From Prochlorococcus sp. AG-355-A09 (GTDB lineage: Bacteria > Cyanobacteriota > Cyanobacteriia > PCC-6307 > Cyanobiaceae), in the NCBI GenBank assembly GCA_003280995.1, contig QCDG01000010.1, positions 1-64,000 of the forward strand: a DNA stretch of 64,000 nt, read 5' to 3'. A program made the translations under genes and the position numbers. Every line of letters starts with the position of its first letter. Position 1 is the stretch's first letter. The notes below the pieces were generated by a model, which had not been told where the DNA came from, ran no database searches, and worked only from the letters and a program-made list of their open reading frames with translations. Of this stretch, positions 10,809-23,258 are shown piece after piece.

Positions 10809-12830
10809 TTAAGATACTTGTGGAGATTGAATACCAAATATAGCAACTAGTAGAATTACTCCTCCAAAAACAATAAGCGCATAAAATTGAGCTCTACCAG
10901 TCTCAAAATATTTTAAACCTTCTCCACTGCCTAAAGTTACGAGTCCAGTAAGATTTACAACGCCATCAACAACCTTAGAATCAACCTCTAATACTTCTTT
11001 AGCAAGTTTTCTACTACCCTTAACAAAAAGTTTTTCATTAATATCATCTAAATACCATTTTTTGGATAAAAACCTGTTGATACTAGGAAACTTTTCGGCA
11101 AATAAAACTGATAAATTAATTTTTTTCACAAAATATGCCTGATAAGCAATAATGATTCCAGCTGATGCAATAAGAACTGAAGCTATCGCTAAAGGCAAAA
11201 ATTCTTTTAATTCGAATGCTTTTGCAGCAGTCTCTGCTTCTTCAGGATCTAGTAAATTTGCAATTTTGCTATCCCATGGAAGTCCCATAAAACCTATAAT
11301 TAGAGACGGTACAGCTAGAAATACCAAGGGAAATGTCATTGACCAGGGTGACTCATGGATAGAGCCATGTTCTTCATGCTCTTCTTCATTTTCTTCATCT
11401 AGGTTTGTTTTAGAGGCTATTAGAAGCTGTTTTTGCAATTCTTTATTCTCACCTCTGAAATCTCCTTCAAATGTCAAGAAATAAAGTCTAAACATATAAA
11501 AAGCAGTCATACCAGCTGTTAGAAGTCCTACGAACCAAAAAGCTGGAAATGATATAAAAGCATTTCCGAGTATCTCGTCTTTACTCCAAAAACCTGCCAA
11601 TGGGGGAATTCCACTAATTGCTACACAACCTATTAAAAATGTTGTTGATGTATATGGCATTTTTTTTCTTAAACCGCCCATCAATCTCATATCTTGAGCT
11701 AATACAGGCTGATGGCCAACTACCTCTTCCATAGCATGTATTACTGAACCAGATCCCAAAAATAGCATTGCTTTAAAGCAAGCATGAGTTACTAAATGAA
11801 AAATTCCTGCAACTGGTGCTCCACAACCCATTGCGAGCATCATATACCCAAGCTGAGAAACTGTGCTGTATGCTAAACCTTTTTTTAAATCCATTTGGGT
11901 CAAAGCTATAGAGGCTCCTAAAAAACAAGTAATGGTACCAATTAAAGCAATAATGAACTGAATAGAGGGAAATATTGAATACAAAGGTTGAAGTCTTGCT
12001 ACAAGAAATATTCCTGCTGCAACCATTGTTGCAGCATGGATAAGTGCAGAAATTGGTGTAGGACCTTCCATCGCATCAGGCAACCACACATGAAGAGGAA
12101 ACTGAGCGGATTTAGCCATTGGCCCTAGAAAAACTAAAAAACAAAGTAATAAAGCAGCCCAAATGGGTATCGAATGGTCAGATATCGATTGGGAAATTCC
12201 AGTAGCTATTTCATTAAAATCAAAACTATTTGTTGCCCAAAATAGGCCAAGAATTCCTAGTAACAAACCAAAATCTCCCACTCTATTAACGACAAATGCT
12301 TTTTGTGCAGCGTGTGCAGCGCCATCCCTGTCATACCAAAAACCAACTAATAAATAAGAACACATCCCAACTAATTCCCAAAAAACATAAATTTCTAATA
12401 AATTCGGACTAATTATTAATCCCATCATTGAACTACTAAATAATGCTAAATATGTAAAAAATCTGACATATCCTTTGTCATGCGCCATGTAACCATGAGA
12501 GTAAATCATTACCAGCAAGGTTATTGTAGTTACTAACGCAAGCATTACACTCCCCAACGGATCAAGGACAAATCCCATTGGAATTGTGAAATCCCCTGCA
12601 TTGGCCCATACAAATAATTTTTCTACTGATTGATAACCATTAACTTGTTCAATTAAAGCTTTATAACTAATTACTGCAGAAATCCCAACGAAAGAAATCA
12701 GACCTACAGAAACAATTTCTCTTGAATTATTAATTTTCTTATTAATACTTATTAGTCCTAAGCCAGAAAGCAATGCTCCAATAAGTGGGAAAACGGGAAT
12801 TAACCAGGCAATTTCTGAAGCTTGTGGCAT
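10809..12830 (-). CDS. ndhF: NAD(P)H-quinone oxidoreductase subunit 5
   Basis: NuoL-like (FPLHVWLPDAMEGPTPISALIHAATMVAAGIFLVARL); adjacent to ndhD. Confidence 0.96.
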   Translation of the reverse strand: MPQASEIAWLIPVFPLIGALLSGLGLISINKKINNSREIVSVGLISFVGISAVISYKALIEQVNGYQSVEKLFVWANAGDFTIPMGFVLDPLGSVMLALVTTITLLVMIYSHGYMAHDKGYVRFFTYLALFSSSMMGLIISPNLLEIYVFWELVGMCSYLLVGFWYDRDGAAHAAQKAFVVNRVGDFGLLLGILGLFWATNSFDFNEIATGISQSISDHSIPIWAALLLCFLVFLGPMAKSAQFPLHVWLPDAMEGPTPISALIHAATMVAAGIFLVARLQPLYSIFPSIQFIIALIGTITCFLGASIALTQMDLKKGLAYSTVSQLGYMMLAMGCGAPVAGIFHLVTHACFKAMLFLGSGSVIHAMEEVVGHQPVLAQDMRLMGGLRKKMPYTSTTFLIGCVAISGIPPLAGFWSKDEILGNAFISFPAFWFVGLLTAGMTAFYMFRLYFLTFEGDFRGENKELQKQLLIASKTNLDEENEEEHEEHGSIHESPWSMTFPLVFLAVPSLIIGFMGLPWDSKIANLLDPEEAETAAKAFELKEFLPLAIASVLIASAGIIIAYQAYFVKKINLSVLFAEKFPSINRFLSKKWYLDDINEKLFVKGSRKLAKEVLEVDSKVVDGVVNLTGLVTLGSGEGLKYFETGRAQFYALIVFGGVILLVAIFGIQSPQVS

Positions 12831-12863
12831 TTTTTAAAGAACTTGTATTTTGATTTTAAACTG

Positions 12864-13601
12864 TCAATTGAAAAATTCAGACAAAAATGATGAATTAAAT
12901 GTTTTAACAGCAATATTTATATATTGATGAGACCACCAAAGTACGCCTATTGCAATTAATATGCCAACTTGAGACAACCTAAAAAATTCTTTAATCTTAA
13001 ATTCTTGCCTCCCCTCAAGTATTGCCAAGAAAGGGATTATGGAAGTATTTTTTTTAAAATTTTCAAAATCTTCTCCAAATCTATTTGCTAATCTCTTGTC
13101 GCCATGCCAGATTGCAAAAAGGTGATGCAAAACTAGGCCAATAGAAGTTACTAATGTGAATGATGTACCAATCCATAAAGTATGAGCAAAACACCAAATT
13201 ATCTGACCAAATGCTTGAGGATGTCTTGTGATTCGCATTATCCCAGTTCCATAGATTCGTACTGTAGGTTTTAAAACGGAAGGAATTTCTAGCAAATTGT
13301 AAGTAGCAGGATATAAAAATAAAAAACTTATTGCAGTTAAGAACCAAACGACCATAAAAACAAAATTATTGCCCTGTAAATTCCATAATCTGATTCCGTC
13401 ATATCTATGAGCTAAAAAATAACTAATTAAGATAATTGCAGATGGCAAACTTAAAAAAACAAAACATAACCGCCATAATCTTGGACCCATAATAGATTCT
13501 GCTTTAATTCTTAAAGCAGCTCCCCCACTATGAATGACCGCAAAAATCAGAATTAAAATTAAGATGATTAGCGAAGTTTTATGAGTCTCCATATATTTCA
13601 A
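12864..13601 (-). CDS. NnrU-family membrane protein, probable 15-cis-zeta-carotene isomerase (Z-ISO)
   Basis: HSGGAALR, HRYDGIRLWNLQG, GIMRITRHPQAFGQIIWCFAHTLWIG and HGDKRLANRFGEDFENFKKNTSIIPF match the recalled Z-ISO/NnrU pattern. Confidence 0.8.
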   Translation of the reverse strand: MKYMETHKTSLIILILILIFAVIHSGGAALRIKAESIMGPRLWRLCFVFLSLPSAIILISYFLAHRYDGIRLWNLQGNNFVFMVVWFLTAISFLFLYPATYNLLEIPSVLKPTVRIYGTGIMRITRHPQAFGQIIWCFAHTLWIGTSFTLVTSIGLVLHHLFAIWHGDKRLANRFGEDFENFKKNTSIIPFLAILEGRQEFKIKEFFRLSQVGILIAIGVLWWSHQYINIAVKTFNSSFLSEFFN

Positions 13602-13675
13602 TTGTTCAAATAATTTTTGTTCTTAACAAGAATGCTCTTAAGCATTAGAATTATAAGAAATTGTAGGCATAATAG

Positions 13676-14620
13676 ATGCCAGAATTACCATTTACACTCG
13701 ACCAATTAAGAATATTAAAAGCTATAGCAGCTCAAGGAAGTTTTAAAAAAGCTGCAGATCTCTTATATGTAACACAACCTGCCGTTAGTTTACAAATACA
13801 AAATTTAGAAAAACAACTTGAAATCACAATTTTTGACAGAGGTGGTCGGAAGGCTCTATTGACTGAAGCTGGAAGACTATTACTTGAATATTGTGAACGA
13901 ATTTTGAATCAATGCGACGAAGCTTGTAAAGCTATTGAAGATTTAAACAGCTTAAAAGGTGGAACTCTTGTCATTGGGGCGAGCCAAACAACGGGCACCT
14001 ATTTAATGCCGAGAATGATAGGACTTTTCAGACAAAAATATCCTGATGTATCCGTTCAACTTCAAGTGCATAGTACGAGAAGAACTGGTTGGAGTGTGGC
14101 CAATGGACAAATTGACTTAGCTATTATTGGCGGACAATTACCTGGGGATTTAGAAAATTTGCTACAAGTAATTCCATATGCCACTGATGAATTGGCATTA
14201 GTTTTACCATCTAAACATCCACTTTCGTCAAAAAAAGAGCTTCTAAAAGAAGACTTATACAAATTAAATTTTGTGACATTAGATTCACAATCTACAACTA
14301 GAAAAGTTGTTGACAAACTTCTCCAAGATTCTGGGCTTGATATTCAAAGATTAAAAATTGAGATGGAACTTAACTCTCTTGAAGCAATCAAGAATGCAGT
14401 TCAATCAGGTTTAGGAGCTTCCTTTTTGCCTGTTGTTTCTATTGAAAGAGAATTATCGGCTGGAACAATCCACAAAGCATTCGTTGCTGATTTAGAGGTA
14501 AAAAGAGAACTTAAATTAATTACTAATCCTTCAAGATATACATCAAGAGCATCAGAAGTATTTAAGAAAAACATTCTCCCACAATTTGCTAGTTTAGAAA
14601 GCCCTTTGAGGCATATATAA
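13676..14620 (+). CDS. rbcR: LysR-family regulator, RbcR/CbbR-type
   Basis: N-terminal LysR HTH ([43 protein letters not shown]) and [35 protein letters not shown]. Confidence 0.87.
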   Translation: MPELPFTLDQLRILKAIAAQGSFKKAADLLYVTQPAVSLQIQNLEKQLEITIFDRGGRKALLTEAGRLLLEYCERILNQCDEACKAIEDLNSLKGGTLVIGASQTTGTYLMPRMIGLFRQKYPDVSVQLQVHSTRRTGWSVANGQIDLAIIGGQLPGDLENLLQVIPYATDELALVLPSKHPLSSKKELLKEDLYKLNFVTLDSQSTTRKVVDKLLQDSGLDIQRLKIEMELNSLEAIKNAVQSGLGASFLPVVSIERELSAGTIHKAFVADLEVKRELKLITNPSRYTSRASEVFKKNILPQFASLESPLRHI

Positions 14621-14626
14621 TTTCGT

Positions 14627-15250
14627 TCAAAACTGAATCGCTTCTTTGTTAATACCTACCCCGCCGTCTTCGGCTTGTCCATCACCTTTTATTATAAATT
14701 TATTTTCATTTACATCAGTCTGATAAACGCACTTAACTATTGGCTTATCTCTTATAGAACCAATATAAGCAAAAGTATTCATCCTTTGCTTACATTCTCT
14801 TACATCTTCATTACTTATTGCGCCCTGTTTTTGTAAAACTGTCCAATTCTCTCGTCTAATAACACACCCTGGCTGAAGAGCTGGTTGCGTTACAAAACTC
14901 GTAGATGGATTTAAAGTCGTATACATTTCAACATCAATTACAAAAGCACTAGCTCCCCATTGTCTGCAAAATTCAGGATCTGGTACAGCCATATCTAATT
15001 GTTGTTGACTTGCTATATTTCCCTGGCCGCCATCAGTTGTACTTGTAATAGCGCTCCCGATACCAACTCCTAAAATTAACACTCCAGCAAGTACGGCGAT
15101 GGTTCCTGTACTAAAGTTGATCTTTTGTTCAGAAGAAGCAGGCAATCTATTGCTTCTTTGACCATACGGATCCATATCCTTTGGATTTGGTGCATAATAA
15201 CTTCTATTTGAGCCTCTTCTTGGCCTTCTATTTGAGGATGATCTATTCAC
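14627..15250 (-). CDS. Conserved cyanobacterial membrane-anchored protein (DUF3172-like)
   Basis: Ser/Arg/Asn-rich N-terminus, one TM segment, [29 protein letters not shown] region. Confidence 0.65.
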   Translation of the reverse strand: MNRSSSNRRPRRGSNRSYYAPNPKDMDPYGQRSNRLPASSEQKINFSTGTIAVLAGVLILGVGIGSAITSTTDGGQGNIASQQQLDMAVPDPEFCRQWGASAFVIDVEMYTTLNPSTSFVTQPALQPGCVIRRENWTVLQKQGAISNEDVRECKQRMNTFAYIGSIRDKPIVKCVYQTDVNENKFIIKGDGQAEDGGVGINKEAIQF

Positions 15251-15594
15251 AGCACTTCATTTGTCTTTGGTAAACCCATTGAATAATTCATTACTCTACA
15301 ATCAGGGTTATAGCTAAGTTGACCATTTTGAAGCAAAAATTTAATCAAACCTTCAATTTCTGATCCTATTTTTCGAAGTTCATAATCATCTAAATCCTTT
15401 CCTGCTCTCTCTTTTATTAATTCATTGAATTTTTCATTTATTTTGTTTAGAGAATCTTCGTTCCAAATAAATTCGTTATCAGGATCTAAATCAAGAGTTA
15501 GTTTATTGGGATGAAACTTTAATTCCTCTTCTACCACTTCGGCAGTAAAAATTCTTACATGCCTAGTAGTCGATTTTAAAAGCATTTTTTCCAT
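15247..15594 (-). CDS. ndhM: NAD(P)H-quinone oxidoreductase subunit M
   Basis: NdhM signature: [60 protein letters not shown]. Confidence 0.92.
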   Translation of the reverse strand: MEKMLLKSTTRHVRIFTAEVVEEELKFHPNKLTLDLDPDNEFIWNEDSLNKINEKFNELIKERAGKDLDDYELRKIGSEIEGLIKFLLQNGQLSYNPDCRVMNYSMGLPKTNEVL

Positions 15595-15642
15595 AATTTT
15601 ACGAAATAATCAACGAAAAAAACTATTATGTTCTAACTTTAA

Positions 15643-17085
<1,443 letters not shown>

Positions 17086-17118
17086 CGTTTACAAACCACT
17101 AAATTTAGCTAAAACTTT

Positions 17119-18027
17119 TTGAAAAATTCAATTTCTCAACTAGACCAAGCATACGAGATATGCCGAAAAGAAACTCAACAATGGGCTAAAACCTTTTACT
17201 TGGGAACACTTCTATTACCTAGAGAAAAGAGGAAAGCTATTTGGGCTATCTATGTTTGGTGTAGAAGAACAGATGAAATAATGGATAGCGCAGAAGCCTC
17301 AACTAAATCGCAAGATGAGCTTTCAGATAATCTAGATGAATGGGAAGAAAATACAAAAAATGTATTTAAAGGGAATATTAAATCTGAATTAGACTCAGTT
17401 TTATTAGATACGATCGAGAAATATCCACAAAGTATTCAACCGTATCTAGATATGATAGATGGTCAGAGAATGGATCTGAATAAATTTAGATACAAAGATT
17501 TTGATGAATTAAAACTCTATTGTTATAGAGTCGCTGGGACTGTTGGTTTAATGACTCAAAATGTGATGGGGATTGATAGCGCTTATACATCAGCCCCATG
17601 GAGTGCTTTGCCTGACCCCTCCGAAGCAGCTATAGCTCTTGGAATAGCAAATCAATTAACAAATATCTTAAGAGATGTAGGAGAAGATAGACAGAGGGGA
17701 AGAATTTATCTCCCACAAGCGGACATTGAAAAATTTAATTATTCTGAGGAAGAACTCTTACAAGGAATAATAAACAAGCAGTGGAAATCACTGATGAACT
17801 TTCAACTAACAAGGGCTCGCGAATGGTTCCAAAAGTCTGAGGATGGTATCAAATGGCTCTCTTCTGACGCGAGATGGCCAGTATGGACGTCTTTACGCCT
17901 TTACAGAGGAATATTAGATTCTATTGAAAGACTTGATTATGATGTTTTTAACAATAGAGCTTTTGTAAAAAATTCAGTTAAAGCTCTTGAGATCCCAATA
18001 TCTTTTCTAATCTCCCGAATTAAATAA
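17119..18027 (+). CDS. crtB: Phytoene synthase (TTG start)
   Basis: Trans-isoprenyl synthase motifs (AIYVWCRRTDEIMD; NQLTNILRDVGEDRQRGRIYLP); downstream of crtP. Confidence 0.95.
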   Translation: MKNSISQLDQAYEICRKETQQWAKTFYLGTLLLPREKRKAIWAIYVWCRRTDEIMDSAEASTKSQDELSDNLDEWEENTKNVFKGNIKSELDSVLLDTIEKYPQSIQPYLDMIDGQRMDLNKFRYKDFDELKLYCYRVAGTVGLMTQNVMGIDSAYTSAPWSALPDPSEAAIALGIANQLTNILRDVGEDRQRGRIYLPQADIEKFNYSEEELLQGIINKQWKSLMNFQLTRAREWFQKSEDGIKWLSSDARWPVWTSLRLYRGILDSIERLDYDVFNNRAFVKNSVKALEIPISFLISRIK

Positions 18028-18447
18028 CTAAGCTGGCGTCTTCTGATTAGCCAACAAATCTTTTAATTTGGATAATTCTCCAGCCCATCTTGGGTCAGGA
18101 GCTTCTAAGTTAGGAGCATCACTATGAACAATTTTCTTAAAGTCTTTTCTCTTCTTATTCTTGTTTAATTTTCCACTATTTCTTTTGTTTGAAGCTGAAT
18201 CTTTCTTTTCTGATAGCTCCACTCTTAATTTAGAACCATTAAATTCAAACCCGTTTAACTTATGTATTAACAAATTAGCATTATCTTCATTATTAGTTGT
18301 TGCAAAACCAAAACCCCTGCATTCCTTAGTTTCCTTATCTAGAACTGCTTTAAATTTAATAGAATCAGAAATTGACTTTAAAAGTGTATCAAATTCTTTT
18401 GGATTAAATCCTTGTGGTAAATTGCCAATGTAAATGCGAATGCTCAT
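18028..18447 (-). CDS. RRM-domain RNA-binding protein
   Basis: RNP2 IYIGNL and RNP1 RGFGFATT; Lys-rich tail. Confidence 0.9.
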   Translation of the reverse strand: MSIRIYIGNLPQGFNPKEFDTLLKSISDSIKFKAVLDKETKECRGFGFATTNNEDNANLLIHKLNGFEFNGSKLRVELSEKKDSASNKRNSGKLNKNKKRKDFKKIVHSDAPNLEAPDPRWAGELSKLKDLLANQKTPA

Positions 18448-18505
18448 AAATTTTTAAAAATGATTTTGAAGTCTGAACTTCTAAACAAAACTAAGCTATG
18501 TGTAT

Positions 18506-19723
18506 TTAATCACATTTTGGCGCATTTTGTTCAATCCATAGCTTTGCTTTATAAATAGCTTCATCAAAATTATTTAATCTCTTATAAGCAAGTTCCTTAG
18601 AAAGATAATATAAAAGCTCTCCCAAAAGAGGCCCATCCTTTATTTTCAAATTTTTTTTGATTACATCACCATTAAGTAAGTTTGATGGATGAAATAATTT
18701 ATCATCATTATCACGCCATCTATGAAGCCAATCTAATCGTAAGTTTTGAGGTAAATAAAAAATAAATGATGGTATAAACATCTCTAATTCTTTATGTAAT
18801 GCAAATCTATCTGATTCAGTCAATTGAGCGATATTTCTTTTCTCCAACAAAAAGTGCCATTTTCGTAATAACTTAGTTTTTTCAATTTCAGCTTTACTAA
18901 ATTTAAGTTTCTCTAAAGATAAAACATCTAAAATTTGAGCAATAAAAAATGAAGGTAAAAATTTTTCTTTTTCTTTCTGATTAAGTTCTGCGTAACTAAT
19001 TTTCTCTAAATCCAAAAAAAAAGAATCTTCATATAAATTATCAATACCAAATAAATTTAATTTTTTTATCAACAATACTGCATCAAGAGCATTTGCTCCA
19101 TGTACTATTTTCTGTATTTCATAATTAATCCTCTCTTTAGCAACGAGATATAATTTCCCTTTATTTTTTTTTATAAAAGTTATTAAATTAAAATCAATTT
19201 TAAAATTCAATTCTGAAACAAATCGCAAGCATCTTAATATTCGTAAAGGATCATTTAGTAAATTTTTTTCAGAATGAGTTCTAAGCAAAGAAATCTCTAA
19301 ATCTTTAAGACCATTTAATGGATCAAACAAACACTTCTTATCAAATAAAAAAGCAATTGAATTAATTGAAAAGTCTCTAGAAAATAAATCCCCTTCTATC
19401 GTAGATGAAACCTGATTAGCAATATCAATATAAATATGATTAAGAATAATTCTTACTACTTCTCTTTTTTTATCTAAAATTATAAATTTTGATCCAACAT
19501 TTTCTGCAATTTTTTTACCAATTTCAATTGCATTTAATGGTACAACAATATCAACATCTAACTTTTCAGCTTCTCTTCCCAAAATAATATCTCTTATGTA
19601 ACCACCAACTAAATATGATCCTTTAGGTAAAAAACCTAATATTAAATCCAAATTATGAAACTTTATACTTGTTTCTAATTCATCAATTATTATTGTATGA
19701 TCTGTTTGAATACTAATTTTCAT
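18506..19723 (-). CDS. tRNA nucleotidyltransferase / poly(A) polymerase family
   Basis: YLVGGYIRDIILGREAEKLDVDIVV, RDFSINSIAF, DPLRILRCLRFVSEL. Confidence 0.88.
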   Translation of the reverse strand: MKISIQTDHTIIIDELETSIKFHNLDLILGFLPKGSYLVGGYIRDIILGREAEKLDVDIVVPLNAIEIGKKIAENVGSKFIILDKKREVVRIILNHIYIDIANQVSSTIEGDLFSRDFSINSIAFLFDKKCLFDPLNGLKDLEISLLRTHSEKNLLNDPLRILRCLRFVSELNFKIDFNLITFIKKNKGKLYLVAKERINYEIQKIVHGANALDAVLLIKKLNLFGIDNLYEDSFFLDLEKISYAELNQKEKEKFLPSFFIAQILDVLSLEKLKFSKAEIEKTKLLRKWHFLLEKRNIAQLTESDRFALHKELEMFIPSFIFYLPQNLRLDWLHRWRDNDDKLFHPSNLLNGDVIKKNLKIKDGPLLGELLYYLSKELAYKRLNNFDEAIYKAKLWIEQNAPKCD

Positions 19724-19737
19724 TCTATTAATTAATT

Positions 19738-19989
19738 ATGTGCATTTGCATCAACTGTAAATGGGTTGATAGGTGTATCACATATCATGATGTTGAGAAT
19801 AATCATGGTGTTGATCATATTTGTGATCTACCTGATTTTAAAGCAAAAAAACCATTCATTCATGTCAATATAGTTAAAGATAATAATGGTGATTATAAAA
19901 CTGATTGGGATGTTCAATCTTGTGAAAGTTTTGAAAATGAATTTGGTAAATGGTCTAAGATTAATCCAGGTATAGAATTACCTGTTTAA
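19738..19989 (+). CDS. ycf34: Ycf34 family protein
   Basis: MCICINCKWVDRCITYHDVENNHGVDHICDLPDFKAKKPFIHVNI. Confidence 0.85.
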   Translation: MCICINCKWVDRCITYHDVENNHGVDHICDLPDFKAKKPFIHVNIVKDNNGDYKTDWDVQSCESFENEFGKWSKINPGIELPV

Positions 19990-19998
19990 AGGTAATAG

Positions 19999-20652
19999 AT
20001 GACAAATAAACTCAGTCAAGGAAAAAATTACTCTACATTAGTGATTCATAGCACAGATAATTCTTTTGGCTTTGGTTATAGAAAAAACAATGACCTAGAA
20101 TCTGATGAATTATTTATCAAGAAATTTGATAATGACCTTTGCAACAACTTAATAAATGATCTTAACAAATTCATTTCCAAAGAAAATTTACAAAAAATAA
20201 ATAAGTTATCTGTCAGCATAGGGCCAGCAAATTTTAATGCTTCACGACTAATTGTAGTTTTAGCAAGAACTATCTCACAACAAATAAATTGCCCTCTAGA
20301 CAGTTTTAGTTCATTTCAAATAATGGCAAAAAGAATCGCATCAAAAAATAATATCTTAAAAAACAAAAAATCATTCTGGATTTTCAAAAATTTAAAACGT
20401 AAGGGTTTTATTGCAGGTAAATATGAAATTTGTGGTAACGAAAAAAACACCTCGGACCTAATCATTCGAGAAACAATTTTACCAAAAGTTGTCAAAGAAC
20501 TTGATAGTAAAGAACTTTCTTTTGAAGCTACTTATGATGATAAAAAAGATTTGAAAGAACTATTAGCTTTATCAAATAAAAATTTATTAAATTCAAATAT
20601 AGATTCCTGGAGAAAAGTTTTGCCTCTTTACCCTCTTTCTCCAGTTAACTAA
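19999..20652 (+). CDS. tsaB: TsaB-like protein (t6A tRNA modification), divergent
   Basis: LSVSIGPANFNASRLIVVLARTISQQINCPLDSFSSFQIMA resembles the TsaB SxGPGSFTGLR region; 217 aa. Confidence 0.7.
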   Translation: MTNKLSQGKNYSTLVIHSTDNSFGFGYRKNNDLESDELFIKKFDNDLCNNLINDLNKFISKENLQKINKLSVSIGPANFNASRLIVVLARTISQQINCPLDSFSSFQIMAKRIASKNNILKNKKSFWIFKNLKRKGFIAGKYEICGNEKNTSDLIIRETILPKVVKELDSKELSFEATYDDKKDLKELLALSNKNLLNSNIDSWRKVLPLYPLSPVN

Positions 20653-20656
20653 ATAT

Positions 20657-21277
20657 TCATCCAATCAAATTATTAATTTTATCTTGAAGGTGCATTGTTA
20701 CAGAATTCAGATCATGTCTTGATGAACTTTGTGGAGGTTTAACAGGTTTTCCCACTTTAATAACTATTTTTGAAAACAAAGGAATAAAGCATTTAAATCT
20801 TATTAGTCTATGTGAATTAACTATTGCAACAGGCAATAATAATTTTTGATTTTTAAAGGCTAATAATGCTGCACCTTGTTTGGGCTTATTCACTCGACCA
20901 TTTTTTTGACGAGTGCCATCAATAAAAATTCCAATACAATTATCATCTGATAATTTCTTACATGCTGTTTTAATTGTGTTTTTATCAGCAATTCCTCTTT
21001 TTACAGGATACGCTCCACAAGCCTTGATAATAAAGCCGAGGAAAGGGATTCTAAAAAGCTCTGCCTTGGCCATAAAAGATATATTACGGCCAAGGGCATG
21101 TCCTAACAAAGGAGGGTCAAGTAAAGAACCATGATTAGAAACCATAACAAAGGAATCTTTTTGCGGAATATTTTCTCTACCTATTAAATGACCTTTAAAT
21201 ACAAATTTATAAATTGGAAATACAAAAAGCTTGCTTACTAATTCATAGATTAATTTTTGAATAGTATGATTTTTCAT
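20657..21277 (-). CDS. plsC: 1-acyl-sn-glycerol-3-phosphate acyltransferase
   Basis: NHGSLLD (NHX4D), AKAELFRIPFLG, FIDGTRQKNGRVNKPKQGAALLA. Confidence 0.9.
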   Translation of the reverse strand: MKNHTIQKLIYELVSKLFVFPIYKFVFKGHLIGRENIPQKDSFVMVSNHGSLLDPPLLGHALGRNISFMAKAELFRIPFLGFIIKACGAYPVKRGIADKNTIKTACKKLSDDNCIGIFIDGTRQKNGRVNKPKQGAALLAFKNQKLLLPVAIVNSHRLIRFKCFIPLFSKIVIKVGKPVKPPQSSSRHDLNSVTMHLQDKINNLIG

Positions 21278-21282
21278 ACAAA

Positions 21283-22179
21283 TTAATAAGATATTTGATC
21301 AGAAGATGAAACTTGAGAAATTTTTAAATCTTTCATATGTCTTTTTGCTAAACCGCTTAGTACATTAGAAGGGCCAATTTCGACAATATGAAGATCAGTA
21401 TCTTTTGCCATTAAATCCATAGTTTCTCGCCACCTCACTCCATTACACATTTGATTTTCCAATCTAGTTTTAAGCTCATCAGGATCGTCACATAATGAAG
21501 GTTCATAATTACTTATTACTGGGAAAGAAGGATTTTTAAACTTAATCTGTTTTAAATACTCAGAAAATTTAACTGCAGGCGCATCCATGAATGGTGAATG
21601 GAATGCACCTGAAACATTTAATTTTAGAAATCTTTTACAAGAAATTTCTTTCGATAAATTGTCTAACTCTTCATTAGATCCTGATAAGACAACTTGGGAA
21701 GAGCTATTATCATTAGCAATTACAACATCTTTACTTTTTTTGACTAATAAATCAAGTTCATTTCTATCAAAACCAATTACTGCTGCCATAGATCCTTGCC
21801 CAGCATTTACCATTAATTGAGATCTTACTTTTATTAGTGATACGCAGTCTTCGAATGAAAAAACATCCGCGCAATATAATGCAGTTATTTCTCCCAAACT
21901 ATGCCCAGCAACATAAGTTGGTTGAAAACCATTTTCTTTTAAGGCATCTAATAAAATAGATTCAACCAAAAAAAGGCAGATTTGTGTATTTCTTGTATTA
22001 TTCAAATCACTAAGGGGATTTGTTGGATCAGAATTTAACTCGCAAATTTCAAATAAATTTCTCTCAAATATCTCAGAAGCATAACTAAACCTCTCTTTTG
22101 TAATCGGCAAATTTTCAATTTGTTTTGCCATTCCAATTTTTTGCGAACCCTGTCCAGGGAATACCCATGCAACTGTCAT
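21283..22179 (-). CDS. fabD: Malonyl-CoA:ACP transacylase
   Basis: VFPGQGSQKIGM, GHSLGEITAL, SGAFHSPFM. Confidence 0.95.
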   Translation of the reverse strand: MTVAWVFPGQGSQKIGMAKQIENLPITKERFSYASEIFERNLFEICELNSDPTNPLSDLNNTRNTQICLFLVESILLDALKENGFQPTYVAGHSLGEITALYCADVFSFEDCVSLIKVRSQLMVNAGQGSMAAVIGFDRNELDLLVKKSKDVVIANDNSSSQVVLSGSNEELDNLSKEISCKRFLKLNVSGAFHSPFMDAPAVKFSEYLKQIKFKNPSFPVISNYEPSLCDDPDELKTRLENQMCNGVRWRETMDLMAKDTDLHIVEIGPSNVLSGLAKRHMKDLKISQVSSSDQISY

Positions 22180-22197
22180 AATGTTCCTATTTTGTTT

Positions 22198-23205
22198 TTA
22201 ACCCCATTTAATTAGTGCTGCACCCCAACTTAAACCAGCACCGAAACCACTTGTAGCAATAATATCATTTTGTTTAATTCTATTATCTCTTACAGCTTCA
22301 TCCATCATTAGTGGAATTGTTGCTGCTGACGTATTGCCATATTTTTCTAAATTACTAAGAATCTTTTCTCTGGGAATTTTTAACCTTTCTCCTACAGAAT
22401 CCAATATTCTTTGATTAGCTTGATGCAGCAAGAGCCACTCAACTTGATCAGAATTATATTTCATTTTTTTCAACAACTTTTCAAGAATTAGGGGTACTTC
22501 TTTGACTGCGAATTTATAAACTTCCTGACCATTCATCTGAATTGGAGAAAAACCTCCACTTAAAAAGTCAATTTCATCAACTATTGAATCTTTATTCTTT
22601 TTTGATGGAAGATTAAGAAAAGAACCCCTTGCCCCATCAGTTCTCATATCAAAACCTATAAAATTATCAAATTCATTTGTGGCTTCAATTGCTAATGCAC
22701 CGGCACCATCTCCAAAGAGGATACAACTTCTTCTATCATTCCAATCAACAAAACTTGATAATTGATCTGCTCCAATAACAATAGCCCTTTTAAAACTACC
22801 CCCTTTTAAAAATTGTGAGGCTGTTATTAAGGCAAATAAAAATCCACTGCAAGCTGCAGTTAAATCGAAAGCCACAGCGTTAGCTGCCCCTAATTTAGCT
22901 TGAATGGATGGGGCCGATCCAAATAAGTCATGCGGAGTAGAAGTAGCTAAAACAATCAAATCAATCGTTTTAATATCCCAATTAGCCATTTCTATAGCAT
23001 TTAGAGCAGCCTTATAACCCATCTCAGTAACATTATCTTCTAGGCCAGAGATTCTTCTCTCAGAAATGCCAGTTCTAGATAGTATCCATTCATTGCTTGT
23101 ATCAACCTTTTGACTAATTTTTTGATTAGTTAGGATTTGATTAGGTACATAACTTCCGCTTCCCTTGAATGACACTCCAATCTGATTAAAATTTATTCCT
23201 TCCAA
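22198..23205 (-). CDS. fabH: 3-oxoacyl-ACP synthase III
   Basis: NEWILSRTGISERR, FDLTAACSGFLFAL, LLHQANQRI, YGNTSAATIPL. Confidence 0.95.
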   Translation of the reverse strand: MEGINFNQIGVSFKGSGSYVPNQILTNQKISQKVDTSNEWILSRTGISERRISGLEDNVTEMGYKAALNAIEMANWDIKTIDLIVLATSTPHDLFGSAPSIQAKLGAANAVAFDLTAACSGFLFALITASQFLKGGSFKRAIVIGADQLSSFVDWNDRRSCILFGDGAGALAIEATNEFDNFIGFDMRTDGARGSFLNLPSKKNKDSIVDEIDFLSGGFSPIQMNGQEVYKFAVKEVPLILEKLLKKMKYNSDQVEWLLLHQANQRILDSVGERLKIPREKILSNLEKYGNTSAATIPLMMDEAVRDNRIKQNDIIATSGFGAGLSWGAALIKWG

Positions 23206-23258
23206 AAGAATTTTTTAGTTACTTATATTAGTCAAACATAAATTTGACTCAATATGTT

